NCBI GenBank assembly: GCA_013398275.1
Contig: VZSE01009355.1
Span: 186,001-250,000 of the forward strand
Direction of reading: 5' to 3'
Length of the DNA stretch: 64,000 nucleotides
From: Promerops cafer
Lineage: Eukaryota > Chordata > Aves > Passeriformes > Nectariniidae
Below, in pieces: positions 13,795 to 25,660 of the stretch; position 1 is the stretch's first letter, and each line of letters opens with the position of its first letter. Both the position numbers and the translations under genes were made by a program. A model generated the notes under the pieces. The model was not told the origin of the DNA and searched no databases. It was given only the letters and a program-made list of their open reading frames with translations.

Positions 13795-14309
13795 TCCCCT
13801 CATCTCAGCACTGGTGAGGCACATCTGGAGTGCTGTGTCCAGTTCTGGGCTCCTTAGTACAGAAGCAAATCCATGAAAATTATTAAGGATTAGGACAACT
13901 GTACCAGGAGGAGAAGCTGAGAGAGCTGGGGCTGTTCACGCTGCAGAAGAGAAGTCCCAGGGGGATTTTATTGAAATGTAGAAATACCTCCCAGGAGGGA
14001 TTAATAAAGATGGAGCCAGGCTCTACTCAAGTGTGTCCATGAAAGGACGAGGCAATGGGAAAAAACTGAGACACAGGAAACCCTGCTGATACATGAAATG
14101 TATTTTTTTTAAGTTTAAGGGTGGTGAAACATTGGGACAGGTTGTCTAGAGGGTTGTGGTGCCTCCATCCATGGAGGTATTGCAAACCTGAGTAGGGACA
14201 GCTCTCTGTAAGCTGCCCTGGCTGATACTCCTGTGAGCAGTGAGATTGGCCTAGATGATGTCCTGAAGATCCTTCCAGCTCCATCTGTCCCATGGTCTGT
14301 GACTCTGTG
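13795..14309 (+). mobile_element. CR1 3' portion, about 515 bases
   Basis: Landmarks are GGTGAGGCACATCTGGAGTG, CTGTGTCCAGTTCTGGGCTC, GGAGAAGCTGAGAGAGCTGG, GGCCTAGATGATGTCCTGAA and a GGTCTGTGACTCTGTG end, in sense order. The copy is eroded, with small insertions and deletions. Confidence 0.9.
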
Positions 14310-15639
14310 CCTTCATCCCAGAGTGCCAGAGGTCTCTGACATGTGCTGGATGTGTTTTCAGAGCAGGAAAATCAAATTCAAGGCTTTCCGGAGTCACTTG
14401 AAGCAGTACTACAGTCAGGATTTATCACAGACCATGAGGGTGCTCTAAGATGAGTTTTGTATTTTCTCCTCCAATTCACTACTTGTGCAGCAAATTTATA
14501 AACAGGTGTGCTCTGAAGAGAATGGTTCACATCCATGATTTAGGGTTTTATGTTGAAAATTGATTTCATTCAAATATTAATGCAAATACCAAATATATAG
14601 GTGTCCAAATATACAAGGAGAAAAACCACCTCCCTGGACAGTTGCTCCTGGCTCAGCTACACAAACAAGATGACAGAAGGGCTTAAAAAGAAGTGTAAAA
14701 TGAGCTTCTAGAATATGGACAGAAGGTAGAATTAGAAGGAAACCACAGGAAGCCATATAGAGCATTGCATGGCAAAGTACAAAGAAGCAGTACACTTTTA
14801 GGAATGGTTTTCAAAATACTGAATCTTTGAACAAGATTTTTGCATTTTAGGAGATGGTGGGGAGAGGGGTGTCCTCAATCTGTCCTTGAATATTTCTAAT
14901 TGATGTCAGTTTTGTTTCACCTTATATAAATGTAATAAAGCAACTTCTTTAAAAACCACAAAAAAAAGTCCCCAGTCCTGAAAACAACCCCTACAAAATG
15001 GTCAGTGGGTCCATCTGAACTCCCCACTTGTATTATAGAGGCCTAATCACCACCTTCTGACTTGACTGCATCATTTTCCTTTCCCTTACCAGACAGAGAA
15101 AGAGAACAAAAGCATCATTGAAACACAGGATTTATTTCCTTCTTATGGTAACGTTAAACAGAAGCCACTTGATAAATATGAATTAGATGGGTCTGAGATA
15201 TCTCAGCACACAAAACCTGACAACAGTTAGCAAAGTGAGAAGCTTTTCGTTTTACACAGGGAGGCAGGTTTCTACTCTGCATGATCCTGCAATTTTGAAA
15301 CTAAACTTCTCTGTGGAATAAACTCTGTGAAAGTAACTTGGCTTCTCTCTGCTTCCAAGCCCTGGCCATACTATCCCAAGAACTACCTACCTCTGCAGAG
15401 AAAGGGCTTAACTGATATATATGCCACTATGCATGGAAAGGGAAAAAGCAAGGCCTAAAACATAGATGAAATATTGAAAAAACATCAGAAGAGAGTTGCA
15501 CTCATTATAAAGTATAACAAATGTCATCTTCAAAGAAACACACAGCCTGTTTCTGTATCTCTATATATGTATCTTTAAAGACATAGATGTTACTAAGAAG
15601 ATCCCAATCTTCATGTTTACAGCCTCTAGCAGACCTCCC
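14310..15639 (+). other. NTF3: NTF3 intron next to the terminal exon
   Basis: Non-coding DNA leads into the NTF3 acceptor. No other exon or repeat was recognised. The frame at 14577-14795 (minus) looks like chance. Confidence 0.55.
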
Positions 15640-15679
15640 TCTTGGACTGTTTTGACGTTGACTCATTGTTTCTTTGCAG
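15640..15679 (+). other. NTF3: Splice acceptor of NTF3 terminal exon
   Basis: A pyrimidine-rich stretch ends in TTTCTTTGCAG, with the AG at 15678-15679. The next base, 15680, begins ATC TTA CAG GTG AAC AAG GTG, which reads ILQVNKV in frame with the MSILF start. The same residues precede MSILF in the long human isoform, so the junction is placed by homology. The donor exon is not recognisable in the 15.6 kb upstream. Confidence 0.9.
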
Positions 15680-15700
15680 ATCTTACAGGTGAACAAGGTG

Positions 15701-16474
15701 ATGTCCATCTTGTTTTATGTGATATTTCTCGCTTACCTTCGTGGCATCCAGTCTTCCAACATGGATCAAAGGAGTTTGCCAGAAGATTCGATAAATTCTC
15801 TTATTATTAAACTCATTCAGGCAGACATTTTAAAAAACAAGCTTTCTAAGCAGATGGTAGACATTAAGGAAAATTACCAAAACACGGTGCAGAAAACAGA
15901 CACTCAGCAAGACATGGATGGAGAGGAAAATGTGAAATCAGACTTCCAGCCAGTTATCTCAGTGGATACAGATCTCTTGAGGCAGCAGAGACGCTACAAC
16001 TCGCCCCGAGTCCTCCTGAGTGACAACACGCCTCTGGAGCCGCCACCGCTGTACCTCATGGAGGATTACATCGGGAATTCCGTGGTGGTGAACAGAACCT
16101 CCCGGCGGAAGAGGTACGCGGAGCACAGGGGCCACCGGGGGGAATACTCCGTTTGTGACAGTGAAAGTTTGTGGGTCACGGACAAATCCTCCGCCATCGA
16201 CATCAGGGGACACCAGGTGACTGTTCTGGGAGAAATTAAAACAGGCAACTCTCCGGTTAAGCAATACTTTTACGAAACGAGGTGTAAAGAGGCCAAGCCT
16301 GTAAAAAACGGCTGCCGTGGCATTGATGACAAGCACTGGAACTCCCAATGCAAGACATCCCAAACTTATGTCAGAGCACTGACTTCAGAAAACAACAAAC
16401 TGGTGGGCTGGAGGTGGATAAGGATAGACACCTCCTGCGTGTGCGCCTTGTCCAGGAAAATAGGAAGAACATAG
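15701..16474 (+). CDS. NTF3: Neurotrophin-3 precursor, complete short isoform in the terminal exon
   Basis: This encodes 257 residues of prepro-NT-3, the secreted neurotrophin that acts mainly through the TrkC receptor and p75NTR to support sensory and other neurons. Visible parts in order are a hydrophobic signal peptide (about residues 1-18, starting MSILFYVIF), a propeptide, an N-glycosylation site N131-R-T, the furin-type site RRKR at 135-138, and mature NT-3 from Tyr139 (base 16115) to the final Thr. The mature part is 119 residues with six cysteines at mature positions 14, 57, 67, 79, 108 and 110, the cystine-knot pattern. It keeps Arg103 in WIRID, known as a TrkC contact. Length matches the human short form as I recall it. 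The ATG at 15701 is the conserved short-isoform start. The exon is open upstream of it for seven more codons (ILQVNKV), which match the longer isoform that begins in a 5' exon. Oddity: mature residues 5-6 are Arg-Gly where I recall Lys-Ser in other amniotes. Confidence 0.98.
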   Translation: MSILFYVIFLAYLRGIQSSNMDQRSLPEDSINSLIIKLIQADILKNKLSKQMVDIKENYQNTVQKTDTQQDMDGEENVKSDFQPVISVDTDLLRQQRRYNSPRVLLSDNTPLEPPPLYLMEDYIGNSVVVNRTSRRKRYAEHRGHRGEYSVCDSESLWVTDKSSAIDIRGHQVTVLGEIKTGNSPVKQYFYETRCKEAKPVKNGCRGIDDKHWNSQCKTSQTYVRALTSENNKLVGWRWIRIDTSCVCALSRKIGRT

Positions 16475-16640
16475 ATCTGCATCTCTTTGCTATATAAATT
16501 ATTACTTTAAATTATATGATATGCATGTAGCATATAAATGTTTATATTGTTTTATATATATTATAAGTTGACCTTATTTATTAAACTTCAGCAAATCTAC
16601 AGTATATAAGCTTTCTCTCTCAATAAACAAGAGCAAAGGG
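16475..16640 (+). other. NTF3: NTF3 3' untranslated region
   Basis: Directly after the TAG stop lies a strongly AT-rich stretch with ATTTA-type elements (TTATTTATTAAA near 16575), leading to a canonical polyadenylation signal at 16622. AU-rich elements of this kind often affect mRNA stability, but that role here is inference. The end position is estimated from the signal, not observed. Confidence 0.7.
16622..16627 (+). terminator. NTF3: Polyadenylation signal AATAAA for NTF3
   Basis: An exact AATAAA lies 148 bases after the stop codon. It is followed within 20-30 bases by a GT-rich stretch (GGGTGTGTGCC), the usual downstream element. A second AATAAA at 16972-16977 could serve a longer transcript. 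Confidence 0.8.
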
Positions 16641-19190
16641 TGTGTGCCTCTGCCATGGCCAACTCCGGGGTTTTTTTAGACAATGTTTGTGACACTGCTT
16701 GTCAGCAGCATACCGTAACCTTCCTGTAAAATCTGTAAAATCAGTATTTTTCATTCAGTATTGTCAAACCAGTGACTGTCATTTAGTAAACTTGTTAAAC
16801 AGCAGATCAATGCCAAGAGTTGTGTACATATTATATTCCCTACTCTATACGTTCATATTTAGTTGGATCTGCAGTGTTGACTCCTCACCACCAAAAAAAA
16901 AAAAAAAAGGACCAAAATACATGTTGTAGCCTGCAGATGATGTCAAATTTTCAGGCATCAGGTAGCCCTAAAATAAAGTTTCTATGTATTATGCCAGTTT
17001 TGACAGTGAAATGACCATTTTCCCTCTGTTAGCATTTCAGAATGGCTGCTAGTAATCCAGGAACATCCATTTGTGTTTTGGAATCACATTTGTTTTGCAA
17101 CTGTTTCTAATGCTGCCAGTGCATCATTGAAAAACTATGAAAAAAATCTGAAATATTTGTAGCCAAAACTTGCTGAAGCCAAGAACTGATCTAAATGGAT
17201 CATTAATATAATACTTAAAAGATGGTTTGTTGTGATCAGCCTCTTCCTCCTCACATGAATCAATTATCTTCTGCTTGTGTTGTTGGATCATTCCTCTCTG
17301 TCTGAGTTTCTAAATTAGAAACAAAGCTGGTGGTGTCTTAACCTTAAAAGAGTCCTTGCCTTGCAAATTGTAGTAAAGAAAGATATGATATCCTGGCATG
17401 GATATCAAAGCCACACGCCCGTACAAAGGTTTCCTTCTCCTCAGCGATCCATTCTCCATCTTTCACAGGGCAAAAATGTGTTGAACTGCTCGAGAAACCT
17501 GGTACCTTTAACAGGAATGTGAAATGGATGGTGGCTAAAATCCATGAAGTCTGTAGTAATACTGAAGTTCCCCAATTAAACTCATGAGTTGTTGCTTAGG
17601 ACAGACAAATGTGCTAGCATGTATTTACCTTAGACTCTTCTTTGGATTGTCATGTAGCTCCACTGGGGACAGGAATAATGATGCTGCTTGAAGAGATGTC
17701 CCATTACACATGAGCTGTACAATGCCCTGGATGAGATTCCACTCCCAGGAAGCAAATGAGAGTTCATGGCTAGGAACAGAATTCAGACTGGGCTGCACAT
17801 TATCTGTGTCTAGAAGGATCCAACCCACAGCCAGGGCTGGGAAATACCAGCTTTTCAGAAAGTTTCACCCTCATTTTTTTCTGAGGGTTTTACAGCTACA
17901 GCTTGTGCTGCTGTAGCATGTTCAGCATCACAAATGGAAATGAGATCAGAGCCCTCAAACACAAGGTTGCAGGATGCCTTTGCTCATACAGCTTTCCCTC
18001 CTGGAAAACCAGTTTCAAACATGCCACAGGCCATGAAAGGAAGCAAACTGGGAGGTCTCCCCTAATCCCTTACACAGAGTGTTGCACACCAGGGAGCTGG
18101 ACAGGTTGCCTTGAGACCAAGCACTGGAACAGTCCTGTCTTGGAAAAACAGGTTGGAGCAAGTGGGTATTTTCTTCAGGGGAGGCCAGAAGCAAAGCTTT
18201 TGAGAACCATCTCGATTTTCAGCATGAGGCCAGGGTATTTACCTCACAGGAAATATCATCACCTTCAGCTCTAAATCCTAACTTTGCTTCAAGCAGTAAC
18301 AACTTCAGAGGTTCAATACCAAGGCAGTCATTACAATGAGAGGATGTAATATAACAAGGAACTTGGTATCTGATAGATCTGATTAGAGTATTTCTCATTT
18401 CTTGGCAAAAAATTTAAAAAGAAAAAAACCCAACACCACAGAGCTTTTGCTACTTTTCCTAGTAGGAAAGTTTAAGTTTTAACTAACCTTTTTGGCTTGG
18501 GGGAATAAGCATATTTTTCACAGCTCTGCCCCACTGGATTTTTTTGTAAATTAAAAGCCTGATTTTACACCCTGACTTCCCAAATAAAGATCATTTGCAG
18601 ATGGTGGGAGCAACTGAGAACTGATATAGTTATGGATCATTAACTTTAGAGATCTCTTTGTTTCACTGCACCTCACAGGTCTATCTCCATGTGAGAAGAG
18701 GCAGTAAGAAGACCAATTTAGCTTGGTGGAATCCCATGAATCAGAAACTACCTTGTTCTTGCAACGTGGATGTCACTTTTGTTTACATAAATCCATTTCA
18801 CTGGATTTTGTTACAGCAAATCCAGAGAAAAACTGTTCAAGACAGGGAAGAAAGCGTAGCTTTATAACAATGTAAACAACATCAGAGTTGATTCTAATGC
18901 CTTTATTTCTGCTCACTGAAAATCAAGGGAGGGTCATTCTTTAAAGGTTCAAAGAAAGCCATTTGTCATTTTCCACTGTAAATACAGTAACAGGAACTAG
19001 TCTTTGACTCCTCACTTTAACAAGTATTTTACAAGCAGCCAGCAAAAATGTCTCAGAGTAAATATGCCTGTCATCTAAACACTTGAGATGAGAATGGAGC
19101 TGAGAATGGAGCATGGTGTCTACGGTTATTAGGCTGGCTGCCTCTTTCCCACCCCAGGAAAACAATGAGCGGAAGTGTTACCTCCTGGAT

Positions 19191-19257
19191 CTGATCCAGC
19201 TTCCACTGAAGTCAATGGAAAAAAAAAATTCACCTTCTCAGGTGGAAGCTGGATCAG
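19191..19257. repeat. Hairpin-forming copy of an old palindromic repeat
   Basis: CTGATCCAGCTTCCAC at 19191-19206 is exactly the reverse complement of GTGGAAGCTGGATCAG at 19242-19257. The spacer contains an A10 run and the motif GAAGTCAATGG. The pattern GGCCTGATCC ... CATTGAAGTCAATGG is, from memory, a repeat shared by birds, turtles and crocodiles and probably a non-autonomous DNA transposon. The family name is not determined. Confidence 0.7.
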
Positions 19258-20204
19258 GCCCCAAGCAAAGAAAAACCTGCAGATCTCGACCAGAGAGCAA
19301 AGCAATCCCACACTTCAGTTAAGCGTTCCTGTAAATCTTGTGTACGCATAAGATGCTGTATAATTTTGTAACGAGTTTGTAAACAAAGCCTGTAATAAAT
19401 TTGTTAAGGTCTAATTCTCTTTCCACTGTAGCCAGGGATGGTTTTATTGTCGACTTTGGTCATGGCACAATGAATTCAAAATTCCTATCCAACTCTTTTT
19501 TGTTTTTGTTAAGTAATTAAACAAAATATTCAGCTCTCAATGCCAGTTTAATTTAAGCATTCTAAAAATCACTTCCATTAGGCAGCTCAGATGCTCCATC
19601 AATATTGTTTTGCCAATAGATCATTATAAACACACATTTTATTTAGATTTTTTTCCAAATGACCAAATGCTATTCTGAAATTGCCTGTCTGTGTCAAACT
19701 GTATTTTCTCTGCCTTTTCCCCCTAGTTTTTTTCCAGTCCATTTAGTAACAGCAAAAAATGCTCCACTGAGGTTTTGGAAAACCATCTGCATTTATTTTA
19801 TCACCTTTGAACATGTGTTCAGGAATGAAGTCTGTGCAGAGAGTTTACTGCTACCAAGAGATTTGTGCGGCTGCACCAGGAAGAAACTTTGACTGGACTT
19901 TGCAGAGTGTGTGCTCAAAACCACTCTGCTCTTACTCTGTTATTTCGATTCTTTAGCAACCCAAGGCTTTTGCACTGTGTATCTGCAGACAATACCAAAC
20001 AGGAAACGAGCCTGATTGGGAGTTTCAAAATTAAAAATTTCATGATAACGACCTGCTATCTCTGACCTCTCCGCGAATGCCTTTGCACAGTGAAGTCAAG
20101 CGCAGGAACATTGTTTTCATTTAATAGAAACATTGTGGCAAAAGCAACAGGAATCTGTACTGTCCATGCTTGCTAAGCTTGTATAGTTCATCATGGTTGT
20201 GGGG

Positions 20205-20231
20205 CAGGAGGAGGAGGAAGAGGAGGAGGAA
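20205..20231 (+). repeat. GGA-rich short tandem repeat
   Basis: A run of GGAGGAGGAGGAAGAGGAGG type, all purine, lies in the intergenic DNA. This is a simple sequence repeat. Confidence 0.85.
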
Positions 20232-21056
20232 TAGGATCAGATAATAAGCACTACATCTTGTGAAAAGTAAAAGGCTATGCTCCAGCTTGGAGCATTTTAA
20301 AGTGTGGAGGGGTTGTTCTCTGAAATGCTTTGTCTGTATTTTGTTACAGCAGATGGCAGAATGACAAAGCAAGCACAGATGTGGTGTAAAAAAACCAAGC
20401 AATATGAGGATAACAAAAAACTTTCCCGGGAAAGTCGGCCACTCACTACCACTGCGGGTCCCTGCAGTTTGGGCAGGCGATTGCAGAGTTCAGGAATGAC
20501 ATTCCTAGTTTAATGATTTAGCTAATCTCTGTGGAAAAAAAGAAAGATTTTTTTTTTTTCCTGAAGCACATCATATTCCATGAGCTGGATAATTTTCTTT
20601 CTTTTCCTTTTTTTTTTCTTGTCCTTTTGAGTTTGTTTGTTTGTTTGTTTTTTGTAATCTCTAGCTGCTTTGGCACCTCTGATGAACAACGAGCAGTAAT
20701 GCTTTGCATGAATGTCCCCAAATATAGATTTCTCCTTTATTTTAGGGCTGAGCTTTGAAGCCAGCGGCACCTGAAAGCCATAGTTCCATCACGGAACTGG
20801 CCTTTTGATGTCATGACCTCATGTTTCCGGACATTTTGATCACAGGGTCCTATTTTGGAGCTCTTACCCACACAGTAGGTGAGACCATGACCAGGCTGAT
20901 TGAGAAGTGGCTGTGTACACAACCAAGGAGCAAAGGGAGAGTGAGGCAGCTCTGTGCCATCTTTGCATCCACCTTCACACATCTCCTGCTCTGATTTCAG
21001 TCTTGAGTTGCACTATCAAGGTTTGCTTTCTGCACGTCCAAGTGTTCAAATGTCCA

Positions 21057-21200
21057 GAATATCCTATAATGGTTGGGTTTGGGAATGATCTTAAAGATTA
21101 TCTCATTCCAACCCCCCTGCCATGGGCAGAGACACCTTCCACTAGACCAGGTTTTTTTAGACCCACATCCAACCTGTCCTTGAGCATTTCCAGGGATGAT
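21057..21200 (-). mobile_element. CR1 3' tail fragment
   Basis: The plus strand reads ATCCTATAATGGTTGGGTTT, ATCTTAAAGATTATCTCATT, CCATGGGCAGAGACACCTTC and CATTTCCAGGGATGAT. This is CR1 in reverse, ending abruptly where the consensus would continue. Confidence 0.9.
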
Positions 21201-24200
21201 CTTTGCCAGGAGGACAACTTCTCAGTTCACATAAACGTTGCTGTGGTTGCAGCATTGGCCCTCTCCAAAACACAGCACATTGTCAGTCTTCACAGGGGGA
21301 GAAGAGTGTCACAGGGAGCAGACAGAGTCATTGATAGACCAGCTAGTTCACCCAGGGGAGGCTGCTAAGGAGGCAGGTAGCATGGTTCTTTCCTCTAAGC
21401 AAAAATATTCCCATGGAGGGTGTGAGGAAGGCAAAGGAAGTGCTGAAAAATGCACAGAGTAAGAGCTGTTGGGTGGCAAACATCTTGCAGAGATTTCAGA
21501 AAGTGAGGGAGAATTCAGCTGTTCAACTGTAACATCAGATGCAAAGCTCTTTCCTGCTATGATAAGGGTTAAATAAATACCATTAGATCATCTGTAGCAG
21601 TAATTCAAAAGCAAAATTAACCTCTATTAATTGGGGTTAATCCCCCTGTGTTGATGAGGAATTAACCACGCTCGCTGAGCAAAAATGACTAAGCCTTGCT
21701 CTCAGTTACTCTGTGCAGCCCATTTTCAGCACTCAGATCTATGAAGCTGTTAAGTGAGGGCAAAATTTGGCTCAGAAGGTACTAAATCCACATTGAATGC
21801 ATGAGGGCGAGCCCACGTTGGAAGCATTATCTGCCACACAAAACAAGCCAAGTTTTTAACATGAGTTCATAAAAATTTCTCATTACTTTGTCTAGTTCCA
21901 GGGATTTAGGTTTTAAAATAAGTTTTGAACTGTCTGGTATGACCAGTACACATATATTTAGCAGCAATTTACAAAAGAAAAGAAGCCTGTAAATGGAAGT
22001 ATGCGGCAAAATACTGTGTCTAGCACTGCAAATAACCTCTCTTGATTCTTATTTATGTTCTCAGTGTCTCAGAGAGGAATTTTAATACAAATCTTGGATT
22101 TGTTTTATGCACCACATTTTGTAAAATAACCACCTCAACTTACTGCTTGTAGAGGTTTGTGGTGTGCAATCTTTGGGGATAATGAAGCAGAAGCATGGCT
22201 CTAAAGCTGCTGAGCAATATGAGAGTTGCAAGTCCCACAGTTGTACAGCAGAAAGTGAAAACAAACGTGTGAAAATGACAGAATCAGTTTCTCAGGCTCA
22301 GAGATTAAATATGTTTTAAAATATCAAATGACAGCTTTTTTCAAGTTATTACAAATATCTCGAGTCAGATTTGTATGTGACACAGCCCACTGCTCACATG
22401 GAGCATAATTTTTGTAATCTTTGTTAATGCACAAATCTACTCAATGTGATTCCTATTAAGTTCAGAAAACAGAAATTTGCTCATTTCCATGCTGCTGACA
22501 GAGCATTCAGAATAGGTGAGCCAAATCTCAGGTCAGAGAACGATCCCTGAGTTTATGTCCTAAGGATAAAACTACCAGGAAGGAATTTTTTTTCTACAGA
22601 GTGTGAGAGCTCAGCTGCCACATTCAGTGTCTATGCCATGCTATCACATGTTTGAAGACTTTAGGAGGAAGAATCTGGTCAGCTGGAGAGTTGATGGGAA
22701 GAAGAAGTGGGAGATGGATGGGGCAATAATTATTACATGGCCTCCTTGAAAACTAGATCCCTCAAACACATAAAATGCAGCCCTCAGGATCCTCATGATC
22801 TCAGGATCTGACTCAGAGGGACTTACTCCCTCGGTCAATAATCTTGGATTCCTGAGACTTGGCATCGGGACATGGTACTTGTCCTAGGCGGGGGTAAAGG
22901 TGAAAAAAAACCCTTCTCCCACCATAATCAGATAACAGCAATTATGCAAGAGGGAGTTCTCATGGGAACAGTTTTGTCTCAAACTCCCATGGCTTTTTTT
23001 TTATATTTTTTTTTTCCACAGAAATGGAAGATATGGGTTTCTGAGAAAGGGCCTGCTGCCTGTAGTTTTCTCAGAGGGATATGAGGGCACTGGAGAATAG
23101 AAAGAGAAAAATTCTTTTTTATGCAGAAAGAGCAAAATTCTCATTGAGTAGAGTTTTTCAGTGATCTGTTTTCCCTTCACTGCAAAATTATGTGGTGGAG
23201 TTTCCTGACGGAGACCCTGATGCAGGGAGAATTTGCATGTGAGTGACAATGAAAAGCACCTGAGTACCAAGACTGGATTGAGGAGAGGAGCTCAGAAATC
23301 CTTGTGGCTTCTTCCTCTCTTTTCCTGAATGCCCAGGGAGATTCAAGGGTGTCAGAGGCACAAAAAGGGAGAGCAGTGACAGAATAGCTGCAGAACACAC
23401 TTCTCCATTCACAACAGTCAGGAAAAGGCAGCAAGGACAACTCCATCATTGCAGAGGCTGATCCAGGGCATGCCCTTCATGTCCTTCCATGGGATCTCGA
23501 AGAGAAGGATCCATAATGCCATTTCATAAACCAACTTTAAGAAATACCATGGCAATGCTGCAATGGCCTGGACCTGGTCCATACAAAAAGAAAGGCAAAA
23601 TCTGGTGGGATTTTTTAGCAGTATTTGCTGTTGAACAGTTTATTTGAATCCAGAATGTACAGGAAAAAAAAAAAATGTGAATACTGGAAAGTGTCTAATA
23701 AATACAACTAATAAATACTCAGCTTTATTCTGATCTTATGCAGGTTTAATGTCTGACTTCAGTGGGATTAGTCCCAGTTTTTATTAATACAATAAAGCTT
23801 GGAATTACATCCGTGACATTTGAAAGCAGGTGGTGGGCTCTGTGTGAGCTCAGACTCTCAATTTCTGTGTGCCATGTAGCTGCTGCCCATGAAGCTCTGT
23901 GATGGATGCCAATGGAACTATTTAATGTGATAGATTATAGGGACCTACACTTCCATGCCTTAAATTACCTCTGCTCTGCTCAGAGGGATATTGTTGACAG
24001 TTCTCAGACTGATTCAATGCAGTTCACCAGGCAAATCCCAGGGCTTTTCCATGCCACCAACTAAGCAATCATCCCTGACAATCACAATGCAAAGAATTCA
24101 AAATCAACTCTGATTCTTGCTTCAGACAGAACTTCAGTGGCTTGGTTTTGTTTGAAGAAATGATGAGAAATCAAAGTTAGATGTGCAAGTACTGGCATTC

Positions 24201-25414
24201 AGAATTAAATTCTGAAATTCATAACTGCTGCCAGCACATGAAAACTGGGAGATGAAGGCAGCATGTGCACTCTGCAGGCTCAGTGAAGATGCTCCTGTTC
24301 AGAAACAAAACTGTTTTAGGCAACAGCAGTTTATCTGGAGCAAAGACAAAGATCCCAGTCCTGCTGAACAGTGATGCCCAAGCAAGTTTCTTCTTAGTTC
24401 ACCAGAAATTTCAGGGTTTTGGCTTTCACAGGCATTTTTCAGTAGGTATTATTGAGCCTAATTAGCATGATAACATTTACTACATTAGTAACATTCCAGA
24501 ACTACAACCTGAAATAAACTGAAATGATTGATCCTGGTTAAGCATCACGTCCTGAATTTTGAAGCCTTTACCAGCCTTCAGTAATGGCTCAGTTTGCAAA
24601 TACAGCTTGACTTCGTGGCTAGGAAAATTTCCTTGAGATTTTTTCTCTTCATCTACTTTTCCATAAAATCTTCATAAACACCAGAGATTTTACAGTGCCT
24701 AAACATAATCTGAAGTGTCCACTTCTGTCAGCCCTGAGGTCATCCATTCTCCCATGAAGTGTTTACTAAATATTCCATTGACCCAAACTATGGTTTGCTC
24801 AGTGGGAACAGTGCAGGCTCCATGAGTGAAGAGCTACAGCTCAGGAATTGTGAATACAGAAAATAACACAAAAGCTGATATCAAGGAATTCACTGGAAAG
24901 CCAGAACTGGAGCTTAGAAAAAAAAAAAAAAAAACAACTTTAGGAGAGAAAGGCAGAAAATGAGGAAAAACAAAATACAGAAGTTTGCAAACTTAGGGGA
25001 AAAACTCAGCTGACCTTTGATAATAGCAGTAATTGGGGTTTTTTTTCCCCCAGCGGGTTCATCCCCCTCTGCCTTGCAAAATCCATTTGTTTCCCAACAA
25101 AATAAAATATAATAGCTTGAGATGAAATTCTGCTGTCAGGGAGATTTTTGTGTTTAAAGCATTTAGTGGGTCTCTGATAATATTGTCTGTAGGAGTGGTT
25201 CATAGATCCATTCTCAAAAAAAAAAAAAAAAACAAACCCCAGAAACCATAACCACAATCAGGATTTACTGAGAGACAGTTCCATAGCTTGGTCTCCATTA
25301 AAGTGGATTTAATTCACCCTAACTGCTTGCATAAGTCTTGATCCAAAATAGCCCTTAAGTTCATGTCCAGTTTTAAAGGAAAAAGAGCTGTCAAGAAGTT
25401 GGTAAGATTAACCC

Positions 25415-25660
25415 CGTGCTTAAAGCTGAGCACATGCTCAAATGTTTTTAGGGATCAGGGTAATAATAAGGTTCATTAGTGATTTTATCCCTGGAACTTA
25501 TAGTTGTTCACTTAAAAAAACCCAAATAGAACAATAATATGATCAAGCCTCTTAGTTGCCATCCTATAAATTTTGCTTAAAAATCCCAGGGTAAAAGAAG
25601 TACAAAAGATAATATGTAAGCATTTAAGGCTTGATCCAAAAACCATTGAAGTTTGCAAAA
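25415..25660. repeat. Probable old palindromic amniote repeat, degraded
   Basis: Two patches resemble two ends of the same repeat type as at 19191: GTGCTTAAAGCTGAGCACAT, later followed by GGATCAGGGT, and a downstream GGCTTGATCCAAAAACCATT followed by GAAG. The 140 bases between them are not recognised. This is assigned by memory of the pattern only. Confidence 0.45.

Larger units (their letters stand above)
16641..21056. other. Intergenic DNA downstream of NTF3
   Basis: The first 400 bases may be an extended NTF3 3' end, since a second AATAAA lies at 16972. A poly-A run occurs near 16892-16907. A perfect 16-base inverted repeat lies at 19191-19257 (listed separately), and a 3'-end-like AT-rich stretch with AATAAA lies at 19394-19399. 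A TTTG-rich stretch occurs near 20630-20655. I recognise no gene. Confidence 0.5.

Noticed and set aside
15674..15700. A TTG-initiated extension of NTF3 upstream of the ATG
   Set aside because: Its first two codons fall in the intron and splice acceptor. Only the codons from 15680 belong to the exon, and those would be used with a 5' exon.
15959..16363. Minus-strand frame of 134 codons over NTF3
   Set aside because: It is the antisense shadow of the strongly conserved NT-3 coding exon and has no features of its own.
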